Assembly (NCBI GenBank): GCA_958295665.1
Contig: OY282560.1
Location: forward strand, 41,541,044 to 41,605,043
Direction of reading: 5' to 3'
Length of the DNA: 64,000 nucleotides
Source of the DNA: Tipula vernalis
Lineage: Eukaryota > Arthropoda > Insecta > Diptera > Tipulidae
Made by a program: the position numbers and the translations under genes. Every line of letters begins with the position of its first letter. Positions within the stretch are counted from its first letter, which is position 1. Below the pieces are notes generated by a model. The model saw only the letters and a program-made list of their open reading frames with translations, made no database searches and had not been told where the DNA came from. Shown piece after piece: positions 54,459 to 64,000 of the stretch.

Positions 54459-56349
54459 GCTATAGCCCACAGATTTTGAACGGCAAAAATCTAAAATGCT
54501 CCGATTCCGTTGGTCAATAGCTCTATCAATAGGCTTCAGGATCTGTATTTATTTTGCCAACTTGCATTTGGATTGCTCGAATATTTCTAACCATTTAATA
54601 GAAAATTCGATTTTATTGAAAATCAACTGTGCTATAGCCCACAGATTTTGAATGGCAAAATCTAAAATGCTCCGATTACGTTGGTCAATAGCTCTATCAA
54701 TAGGCTTCAGGATCTGTATTTATTTTGCCAACTTGCATGTGGATTGCTCGATTATTTCTAACCAATTAATAGAAAATTCGATTTTATTGAAAATCAACTG
54801 TGCTATAGCCCACAGATTTTGAACGGCAAAAATCTAAAATGCTCCGATTCCGTTGGTCAATAGCTCTATCAATAGGCTTCAGGATCTGTATTTATTTTGC
54901 CAACTTGCATTTGGATTGCTCGAATATTTCTAACCATTTAATAGAAAATTCGATTTTATTGAAAATCAACTGTGCTATAACCCACAGATTTTGAATGGCA
55001 AAAATCTAAAATGCTCCGATTACGTTGGTCAATAGCTCTATCAATAGGCTTCAGGATCTGTATTTATTTTGCCAACTTGCATTTGGATTGCTCGAATATT
55101 TCTAACCAATTAATAGAAAATTCGATTTTATTGAAAATCAACTGTGCTATAGCCCACAGATTTTGAACGGCAAAAATCTAAAATTCTCCGAATACGTTGG
55201 TCAATAGCTCTATCAATAGGCTTCAGGATCTGTATTTATTTTGCCAACTTGCATGTGGATTGCTCGATTATTTCTAACCAATTAATAGAAAATTCGATTT
55301 TATTGAAAATCAACTGTGCTATAGCCCACAGATTTTGAACGGCAGAAATCTAAAATGCTCCGATTCCGTTGGTCAATAGCTCTATCAATAGGCTTCAGGA
55401 TCTGTATTTATTTTGCCAACTTGCATGTGGATTGCTCGAATATTTCTAACCATTTAATAGAAAATTCGATTTTATTGAAAATCAACTGTGCTATAGCCCA
55501 CAGATTTTGAATGGCAAAAATCTAAAATATTCCGATTACGTTGGTAAATAGCTCTATCAATAGGCTTCAGGATCTGTATTTATTTTGCCAACTTGCATTT
55601 GGATTGCTCGATTATTTCTAACCAATTAATAGAAAATTCGATTTTATTGAAAATCAACTGCGCTATAGCCCACAGATTTTGAATGGCAAAAATCTAAAAT
55701 GCTCCGATTACGTTGGTCAATAGCTCTATCAATAGGCTTCAGGATCTGTATTTATTTTGCCAACTTGCATGTGGATTGCTCAATTATTTCTAACCAATTA
55801 ATAGAAAATTCTGTTTTATTGAAAATCAACTGTGCTATAGCCCACAGATTTTGAACGGCAAAAATCTAAAATGCTCCGATTCCGTTGGTCAATAGCTCTA
55901 TCAATAAGCTTCAGGATCTGTATTTATTTTGCCAACTTGCATTTGGATTGCTCGAATATTTCTAACCATTTAATAGAAAATTCGATTTTATTGAAAATCA
56001 ACTGTGCTATAGCCCACAGATTTTGAATGGCAAAAATCTAAAATGCTCCGATTACGTTGGTCAATAGCTCTATCAATAGGCTTCAGGATCTGTATTTATT
56101 TTGCCAACTTGCATGTGGATTGCTCGATTATTTCTAACCAATTAATAGAAAATTCGATTTTATTGAAAATCAACTGTGCTATAGCCCACAGATTTTGAAC
56201 GGCAAAAATCTAAAATGCTCCGATTCCGTTGGTCAATAGCTCTATCAATAGGCTTCAGGATCTGTATTTATTTTGCCAACTTGCATTTGGATTGCTCGAA
56301 TATTTCTAACCATTTAATAGAAAATTCGATTTTATTGAAAATCAACTGT

Positions 56350-59300
56350 GCTATAATATAAGCCCACAGATTTTGAATGGCAAAAATCTAAAATGCTCCG
56401 ATTACGTTGGTCAATAGCTCTATCAATAGGCTTCAGGATCTGTATTTATTTTGCCAACTTGCATGTGGATTGCTCAATTATTTCTAACCAATTAATAGAA
56501 AATTCGGTTTTATTGAAAATCAACTGTGCTATAGCCCACAGATTTTGAACGGCAAAAATCTAAAATGCTCCGATTCCGTTGGTCAATAGCTCTATCAATA
56601 GGCTTCAGGATCTGTATTTATTTTGCCAACTTGCATGTGGATTGCTCGAATATTTCTAACCATTTAATAGAAAATTCGATTTTATTGAAAATCAACTGTG
56701 CTATAGCCCACAGATTTTGAACGGCAAAAATCTAAAATGCTCCGATTACGTTGGTCAATAGCTCTATCAATAGGCTTCAGGATCTGTATTTATTTTGCCA
56801 ACTTGCATGTGGATTGCTCAATTATTTCTAACCAATTAATAGAAAATTCGATTTTATTGAAAATCAACTGTGCTATAGCCCACAGATTTTGAATGGCAAA
56901 AATCTAAAATGCTCCGATTACGTTGGTCAATAGCTCTATCAATAGGCTTCAGGATCTGTATTTATTTTGCCAACTTGCATGTGGATTGCTCGATTATTTC
57001 TAACCAATTAATAGAAAATTCGGTTTTATTGAAAATCAACTGTGCTATAGCCCACAGATTTTGAACGGCAGAAATCTAAAATGCTCCGATTACGTTGGTC
57101 AATAGCTCTATCAATAGGCTTCAGGATCTGTATTTATTTTGCCAACTTGCATTTGGATTGCTCGAAAATTTCTAACCAATTAATAGAAAATTCGATTTTA
57201 TTGAAAATCAACTGTGCTATAGCCCACAGATTTTGAACGGCAGAAATCTAAAATGCTCCGATTACGTTGGTCAATAGCTCTATCAATAGGCTTCAGGATC
57301 TGTATTTATTTTGCCAACTTGCATTTGGATTGCTCGAATATTTCCAACCATTTAATAGAAAATTCGATTTTATTGAAAATCAACTGTGCTATAGCCCACA
57401 GATTTTGAACGGCAAAAATCTAAAATGCTCCGATTCCGTTGGTCAATAGCTCTATCAATAGGCTTCAGGATCTGTATTTATTTTGCCAACTTGCATTTGG
57501 ATTGCTCGAATATTTCTAACCATTTAATAGAAAATTCGATTTTATTGAAAATCAACTGTGCTATAGCCCACAGATTTTGAATGGCAAAAATCTAAAATGC
57601 TCCGATTACGTTGGTCAATAGCTCTATCAATAGGCTTCAGGATCTGTATTTATTTTGCCAACTTGCATGTGGATTGCTCGATTATTTCTAACCAATTAAT
57701 AGAAAATTCGGTTTTATTGAAAATCAACTGTGCTATAGCCCACAGATTTTGAACGGCAGAAATCTAAAATGCTCCGATTACGTTGGTCAATAGCTCTATC
57801 AATAGGCTTCAGGATCTGTATTTATTTTGCCAACTTGCATGTGGATTGCTCGATTATTTCTAACCAATTAATAGAAAATTCGGTTTTATTGAAAATCAAC
57901 TGTGCTATAGCCCACAGATTTTGAACGGCAGAAATCTAAAATGCTCCGATTCCGTTGGTCAATAGCTCTATCAATAGGCTTCAGGATCTGTATTTATTTT
58001 GCCAACTTGCATGTGGATTGCTCGAATATTTCTAACCATTTAATAGAAAATTCGATTTTATTGAAAATCAACTGTGCTATAGCCCACAGATTTTGAACGG
58101 CAAAAATCTAAAATGCTCCGATTACGTTGGTCAATAGCTCTATCAATAGGCTTCAGGATCTGTATTTATTTTGCCAACTTGCATGTGGATTGCTCAATTA
58201 TTTCTAACCAATTAATAGAAAATTCGGTTTTATTGAAAATCAACTGTGCTATAGCCCACAGATTTTGAACGGCAGAAATCTAAAATGCTCCGATTCCGTT
58301 GGTCAATAGCTCTATCAATAGGCTTCAGGATCTGTATTTATTTTGCCAACTTGCATGTGGATTGCTCGAATATTTCTAACCATTTAATAGAAAATTCGAT
58401 TTTATTGAAAATCAACTGTGCTATAGCCCACAGATTTTGAACGGCAAAAATCTAAAATGCTCCGATTACGTTGGTCAATAGCTCTATCAATAGGCTTCAG
58501 GATCTGTATTTATTTTGCCAACTTGCATGTGGATTGCTCAATTATTTCTAACCAATTAATAGAAAATTCGGTTTTATTGAAAATCAACTGTGCTATAGCC
58601 CACAGATTTTGAACGGCAGAAATCTAAAATGCTCCGATTACGTTGGTCAATAGCTCTATCAATAGGCTTCAGGATCTGTATTTATTTTGCCAACTTGCAT
58701 TTGGATTGCTCGAATATTTCTAACCATTTAATAGAAAATTCGATTTTATTGAAAATCAACTGTGCTATAGCCCACAGATTTTGAACGGCAAAAATCTAAA
58801 ATGCTCCGATTCCGTTGGTCAATAGCTCTATCAATAGGCTTCAGGATCTGTATTTATTTTGCCAACTTGCATTTGGATTGCTCGAATATTTCTAACCATT
58901 TAATAGAAAATTCGATTTTATTGAAAATCAACTGTGCTATAGCCCACAGATTTTGAACGGCAAAAATCTAAAATGCTCCGATTCCGTTGGTCAATAGCTC
59001 TATCAATAGGCTTCAGGATCTGTATTTATTTTGCCAACTTGCATTTGGATTGCTCGAATATTTCTAACCATTTAATAGAAAATTCGATTTTATTGAAAAT
59101 CAACTGTGCTATAGCCCACAGATTTTGAATGGCAAAAATCTAAAATGCTCCGATTACGTTGGTCAATAGCTCTATCAATAGGCTTCAGGATCTGTATTTA
59201 TTTTGCCAACTTGCATGTGGATTGCTCGATTATTTCTAACCAATTAATAGAAAATTCGGTTTTATTGAAAATCAACTGTGCTATAGCCCACAGATTTTGA

Positions 59301-59451
59301 ACGACAGAAATCTAAAATGCTCCGATTACGTTGGTCAATAGCTCTATCAATAGGCTTCATGATCTGTATTTATTTTGCCAACTTGCATTTGGATTGCTCG
59401 AATATTTCTAACCATTTAATAGAAAATTCGATTTTATTGAAAATCAACTGT
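56350..59451 (+). repeat. Foreign-class island within copy b (18 monomers)
   Basis: It begins at the longest junction in the window (spacer ctataatataagcc). It contains cggcag heads (57044, 57216, 57732, 57904, 58248, 58592), ctcaatt or cggtttt tails and one ctcgaaaatt unit (57044). This combination is otherwise typical of 1-17.9 kb and missing from 18-47 kb. Copies a and c have a quite different sequence of units at this place. I infer transfer of a monomer block within the array or from a sister array. Confidence 0.8.
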
Positions 59452-60139
59452 GCTATAGCCCACATATTTTGAACGGCAAAAATCTAAAATGCTCCGATTC
59501 CGTTGGTCAATAGCTCTATCAATAGGCTTCAGGATCTGTATTTATTTTGCCAACTTGCATTTGGATTGCTCGAATATTTCTAACCATTTAATAGAAAATT
59601 CGATTTTATTGAAAATCAACTGTGCTATAGCCCACAGATTTTGAATGGCAAAAATCTAAAATGCTCCGATTACGTTGGTCAATAGCTCTATCAATAGGCT
59701 TCAGGATCTGTATTTATTTTGCCAACTTGCATTTGGATTGCTCGAATATTTCTAACCATTTAATAGAAAATTCGATTTTATTGAAAATCAACTGTGCTAT
59801 AGCCCACAGATTTTGAACGGCAAAAATCTAAAATGCTCCGATTCCGTTGGTCAATAGCTCTATCAATAGGCTTCAGGATCTGTATTTATTTTGCCAACTT
59901 GCATTTGGATTGCTCGAATATTTCTAACCATTTAATAGAAAATTCGATTTTATTGAAAATCAACTGTGCTATAGCCCACAGATTTTGAACGGCAAAAATC
60001 TAAAATGCTCCGATTCCGTTGGTCAATAGCTCTATCAATAGGCTTCAGGATCTGTATTTATTTTGCCAACTTGCATGTGGATTGCTCGATTATTTCTAAC
60101 CAATTAATAGAAAATTCGATTTTATTGAAAATCAACTGT

Positions 60140-60287
60140 GCTATAGCCCACAGATTTTGAATGGCAAAAATCTAAAATGCTCCGATTACGTTGGTCAATA
60201 GCTCGCTATTTTGCCAACTTGCATTTGGATTGCTCGAATATTTCTAACCATTTAATAGAAAATTCGATTTTATTGAAAATCAACTGT
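60140..60287 (+). repeat. 148 bp deletion monomer, copy c
   Basis: It has the same breakpoint and gc filler as the other two. The distance to the copy b breakpoint is 5829 bp. The following unit (60288) carries attgtgcc, as does 48809 of copy a, but here it follows directly, so one unit is missing between them. Confidence 0.92.
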
Positions 60288-61663
60288 GCTATAGCCCACA
60301 GATTTTGAACGGCAAAAATCTAAAATGCTCCGATTACGTTGGTCAATAGCTCTATCAATAGGCTTCAGGATCTGTATTTATTGTGCCAACTTGCATGTGG
60401 ATTGCTCGATTATTTCTAACCAATTAATAGAAAATTCGATTTTATTGAAAATCAACTGTGCTATAGCCCACAGATTTTGAATGGCAAAAATCTAAAATGC
60501 TCCGATTCCGTTGGTCAATAGCTCTATCAATAGGCTTCAGGATCTGTATTTATTTTGCCAACTTGCATTTGGATTGCTCGAATATTTCTAACCATTTAAT
60601 AGAAAATTCGATTTTATTGAAAATCAACTGTGCTATAACCCACAGATTTTGAATGGCAAAAATCTAAAATGCTCCGATTACGTTGGTCAATAGCTCTATC
60701 AATAGGCTTCAGGATCTGTATTTATTTTGCCAACTTGCATTTGGATTGCTCGAATATTTCTAACCAATTAATAGAAAATTCGATTTTATTGAAAATCAAC
60801 TGTGCTATAGCCCACAGATTTTGAACGGCAAAAATCTAAAATGCTCCGATTACGTTGGTCAATAGCTCTATCAATAGGCTTCAGGATCTGTATTTATTTT
60901 GCCAACTTGCATGTGGATTGCTCGATTATTTCTAACCAATTAATAGAAAATTCGATTTTATTGAAAATCAACTGTGCTATAGCCCACAGATTTTGAACGG
61001 CAGAAATCTAAAATGCTCCGATTCCGTTGGTCAATAGCTCTATCAATAGGCTTCAGGATCTGTATTTATTTTGCCAACTTGCATGTGGATTGCTCGAATA
61101 TTTCTAACCATTTAATAGAAAATTCGATTTTATTGAAAATCAACTGTGCTATAGCCCACAGATTTTGAATGGCAAAAATCTAAAATGTTCCGATTCCGTT
61201 AGTAAATAGCTCTATCAATAGGCTTCAGGATCTGTATTTATTTTGCCAACTTGCATTTGGATTGCTCGATTATTTCTAACCAATTAATAGAAAATTCGAT
61301 TTTATTGAAAATCAACTGTGCTATAGCCCACAGATTTTGAATGGCAAAAATCTAAAATGCTCCGATTACGTTGGTCAATAGCTCTATCAATAGGCTTCAG
61401 GATCTGTATTTATTTTGCCAACTTGCATGTGGATTGCTCAATTATTTCTAACCAATTAATAGAAAATTCTGTTTTATTGAAAATCAACTGTGCTATAGCC
61501 CACAGATTTTGAACGGCAAAAATCTAAAATGCTCCGATTCCGTTGGTCAATAGCTCTATCAATAAGCTTCAGGATCTGTATTTATTTTGCCAACTTGCAT
61601 TTGGATTGCTCGAATATTTCTAACCATTTAATAGAAAATTCGATTTTATTGAAAATCAACTGT

Positions 61664-61839
61664 GCTATAGCCCACAGATTTTGAATGGCAAAAATCTAAA
61701 ATGCTCCGATTACGTTGGTCAATAGCTCTATCAATAGGCTTCAGGATCTGTATTTATTTTGCCAACTTGCATTTGGATTGCTCGAATATTTCTAACCATT
61801 TAATTAATAGAAAATTCGATTTTATTGAAAATCAACTGT
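61664..61839 (+). repeat. 176 bp monomer with taat gain, copy c
   Basis: It has the same catttaattaatag tail and the same neighbours as 50529 and lies 11135 bp away. It is absent from copy b. Confidence 0.88.
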
Positions 61840-63903
61840 GCTATAGCCCACAGATTTTGAATGGCAAAAATCTAAAATGCTCCGATTACGTTGGTCAATA
61901 GCTCTATCAATAGGCTTCAGGATCTGTATTTATTTTGCCAACTTGCATTTGGATTGCTCGAATATTTCTAACCATTTAATAGAAAATTCGATTTTATTGA
62001 AAATCAACTGTGCTATAGCCCACAGATTTTGAACGGCAAAAATCTAAAATGCTCCGATTCCGTTGGTCAATAGCTCTATCAATAGGCTTCAGGATCTGTA
62101 TTTATTTTGCCAACTTCCATTTGGATTGCTCGAATATTTCTAACCATTTAATAGAAAATTCGATTTTATTGAAAATCAACTGTGCTATAGCCCACAGATT
62201 TTGAATGGCAAAAATCTAAAGTGCTCCGATTCCGTTGGTCAATAGCTCTATCAATAGCCTTCAGGATCTGTATTTATTTTGCCAACTTGCATTTGGATTG
62301 CTCGAATATTTCTAACCATTTAATAGAAAATTCGATTTTATTGAAAATCAACTGTGCTATAGCCCACAGATTTTGAATGGCAAAAATCTAAAATGCTCCG
62401 ATTACGTTGGTCAATAGCTCTATCAATAGGCTTCAGGATCTGTATTTATTTTGCCAACTTGCATTTGGATTGCTCGAATATTTCTAACCATTTAATAGAA
62501 AATTCGATTTTATTGAAAATCAACTGTGCTATAGCCCACATATTTTGAATGGCAAAAATCTAAAATGCTCCGATTACGTTGGTCAATAGCTCTATCAATA
62601 GGCTTCAGGATCTGTATTTATTTTGCCAACTTGCATTTGGATTGCTCGAATATTTCTAACCAATTAATAGAAAATTCGATTTTATTGAAAATCAACTGTG
62701 CTATAGCCCACAGATTTTGAACGGCAAAAATCTAAAATGCTCCGATTCCGTTGGTCAATAGCTCTATCAATAGGCTTCAGGATCTGTATTTATTTTGCCA
62801 ACTTGCATTTGGATTGCTCGAATATTTCTAACCATTTAATAGAAAATTCGATTTTATTGAAAATCAACTGTGCTATAGCCCACAGATTTTGAACGGCAAA
62901 AATCTAAAATGCTCCGATTCCGTTGGTCAATAGCTCTATCAATAGGCTTCAGGATCTGTATTTATTTTGCCAACTTGCATTTGGATTGCTCGAATATTTC
63001 TAACCAATTAATAGAAAATTCGATTTTATTGAAAATCAACTGTGCTATAGCCCACAGATTTTGAACGGCAAAAATCTAAAATGCTCCGATTCCGTTGGTC
63101 AATAGCTCTATCAATAGGCTTCAGGATCTGTATTTATTTTGCCAACTTGCATGTGGATTGCTCGATTATTTCTAACCAATTAATAGAAAATTCGATTTTA
63201 TTGAAAATCAACTGTGCTATAGCCCACAGATTTTGAACGGCAAAAATCTAAAATGCTCCGATTCCGTTGGTCAATAGCTCTATCAATAGGCTTCAGGATC
63301 TGTATTTATTTTGCCAACTTGCATTTGGATTGCTCGAATATTTCTAACCATTTAATAGAAAATTCGATTTTATTGAAAATCAACTGTGCTATAGCCCACA
63401 GATTTTGAACGGCAAAAATCTAAAATGCTCCGATTCCGTTGGTCAATAGCTCTATCAATAGGCTTCAGGATCTGTATTTATTTTGCCAACTTGCATTTGG
63501 ATTGCTCGAATATTTCTAACCATTTAATAGAAAATTCGATTTTATTGAAAATCAACTGTGCTATAGCCCACAGATTTTGAATGGCAAAAATCTAAAATGC
63601 TCCGATTACGTTGGTCAATAGCTCTATCAATAGGCTTCAGGATCTGTATTTATTTTGCCAACTTGCATTTGGATTGCTCGAATATTTCTAACCATTTAAT
63701 AGAAAATTCGATTTTATTGAAAATCAACTGTGCTATAGCCCACAGATTTTGAATGGCAAAAATCTAAAATGCTCCGATTACGTTGGTCAATAGCTCTATC
63801 AATAGGCTTCAGGATCTGTATTTATTTTGCCAACTTGCATTTGGATTGCTCGAATATTTCTAACCATTTAATAGAAAATTCGATTTTATTGAAAATCAAC
63901 TGT

Positions 63904-64000
63904 GCTATAGCCCACAGATTTTGAATGGCAAAAATCTAAAATGCTCCGATTACGTTGGTCAATAGCTCTATCAATAGGCTTCAGGATCTGTATTTATTTT
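63904..64000 (+). repeat. Partial satellite monomer at right window edge
   Basis: This is the first 97 bp of a normal unit with a tggcaaaa head and gattacg. The array continues to the right. Confidence 0.95.

Larger units (their letters stand above)
53623..59451 (+). repeat. Right-hand higher-order repeat, copy b, 34 monomers (5829 bp)
   Basis: It opens with cacatgtttt and follows the marker order of copy a as far as aataagc at 55834, with the 148 bp unit at 54311, one aaccc junction instead of three, and the cggcag and ggtaaat units. From about 56006 it departs. The 176 bp unit, aaagtgc-aatagcctt unit and D monomers are absent, replaced by a block of different classes. Length check: 34 x 172 - 24 - 1 + 6 = 5829. 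Confidence 0.88.
1..64000 (+). repeat. Uninterrupted 172 bp satellite DNA array filling the window
   Basis: The same 172 bp unit runs from end to end, always in the same orientation. The unit begins gctatagcccacag and ends gaaaatcaactgt. From 61 to 63903 there are 372 complete monomers by manual count. Segment lengths between marker monomers close exactly, for example 61 to 9503 = 55 x 172 - 17, 9504 to 17212 = 45 x 172 - 31, and 53282 to 63903 = 62 x 172 - 42, with each deficit equal to the indels seen. Consensus composition is A 54, C 31, G 27, T 60 (33.7% GC). Most copies differ only at a handful of recurring sites, which indicates concerted evolution. I infer (peri)centromeric heterochromatin of a eukaryote. 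The family is not one I can name. Confidence 0.98.
1..64000. other. No gene, RNA gene or mobile element in any stretch
   Basis: This entry covers every gene-free stretch of the window. All three forward frames and all three reverse frames are repeatedly closed by stops inside each monomer, and a 172 bp period rotates the frame by one base per unit. Open frames of 60 to 66 codons therefore recur as a by-product of the repeat. The longer ones, at 4586-5065 and 5444-5968 on the plus strand, occur only where consecutive monomers are 171 bp and keep frame. The translations are permutations of one repeat peptide with no recognisable domain. No tRNA, rRNA, transposon end, long terminal repeat or poly-A retroelement tail was seen. 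Confidence 0.95.
59452..64000 (+). repeat. Right-hand higher-order repeat, copy c, incomplete at window edge
   Basis: Twenty-six complete units plus 97 bp. It shares the cacatatttt opening, 148 bp unit (60140), single aaccc junction (60632), cggcag (60976), tgttcc unit (61148), attctg (61320), aataagc (61492), 176 bp unit (61664), aaagtgc-aatagcctt (62184) and cacatatttt (62528). It resembles copy b in the left half (one aaccc) and copy a in the right half (176 bp unit onward). The last partial unit starts at 63904 and is cut by the window end. Confidence 0.88.

Noticed and set aside
1..64000. CRISPR array
   Set aside because: The periodic unit is 172 bp with near-identical sequence throughout. 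There are no short repeats separated by unique spacers and no cas genes.
1..64000. Human or primate alpha satellite, suggested by the 171-172 bp period
   Set aside because: The monomer is not recognisable as alphoid and lacks the CENP-B box and other familiar alphoid motifs. Similar length alone is common among centromeric satellites.
1..64000. Hammerhead ribozyme encoded in the satellite
   Set aside because: The conserved core CTGATGA is not present on either strand of the consensus or in any variant noticed.
1..64000. Inverted segments or strand switches within the array
   Set aside because: Every monomer reads in the same direction, and length closure leaves no unaccounted segment.

Overview
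The whole 64 kb window is one tandem satellite DNA array. I can support no protein-coding gene, RNA gene, transposon or unique-sequence island. The unit is 172 bp, about 66% A+T, and every copy is head-to-tail in the same orientation. Reading monomer by monomer from position 61 to 63903 gives 372 complete monomers, plus a 60 bp partial unit at the left edge and a 97 bp partial unit at the right edge. In every segment I checked, the interval between marker monomers equals n x 172 bp plus or minus the small indels I could see. Nothing foreign of any size is therefore hidden in the array, and both window edges lie inside it.

The setting suggested is eukaryotic (peri)centromeric or other constitutive heterochromatin. 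The consensus monomer has 5 CpG against about 4.9 expected, so CpG is not depleted. That fits a lightly methylated genome such as many insects or other invertebrates, but the species cannot be named from this sequence. It is not recognisable primate alpha satellite despite the similar length, and I see no CENP-B box.

I number monomer bases from the g of gctatagccc. Linked diagnostic sites define variant classes: 23 C/T, 28 A/G, 49 A/C, 110 G/T, 121 G/A, 123 A/T, 136 T/A and 152 A/G. The commonest forms are T-type (T110, A123, T136), a T-type with A136, and G-type (G110, T123, A136). A junction variant I call the D monomer (169 bp, gatcaacacag at its start) occurs 24 times and marks the higher-order structure.

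Layout: 1-9334, 54 mixed monomers with several nested local duplications (682 bp 4-mer, 858 bp tandem 5-mer, 4642 bp spacing). 9335-12744, 20 monomers in D-rich 5-mers of 854 bp. 12745-17212, 26 monomers without D. 17213-32140, 87 monomers dominated by T-type, with D-phased 4-, 5- and 9-mers. 32141-40064 and 40065-47290, two related higher-order units of 46 and 42 monomers. 47291-47972, a four-monomer bridge. 47973-64000, a third higher-order repeat of 33 and 34 monomers plus an incomplete third copy; its middle copy carries an 18-monomer island of variants otherwise typical of the first 17 kb.

The most notable local structure is the monomer junction. An inverted repeat, ctgtg...cacag, is nearly always kept, while the spacer between its arms varies from 1 to 14 bases. 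By my count about 62 of 74 length-changed monomers are altered in this 18 bp stretch. It adjoins two other dyads, so about 56 contiguous bases of each unit are rich in hairpin potential. The short open reading frames scattered through the array are products of the repeat and are not annotated as genes.
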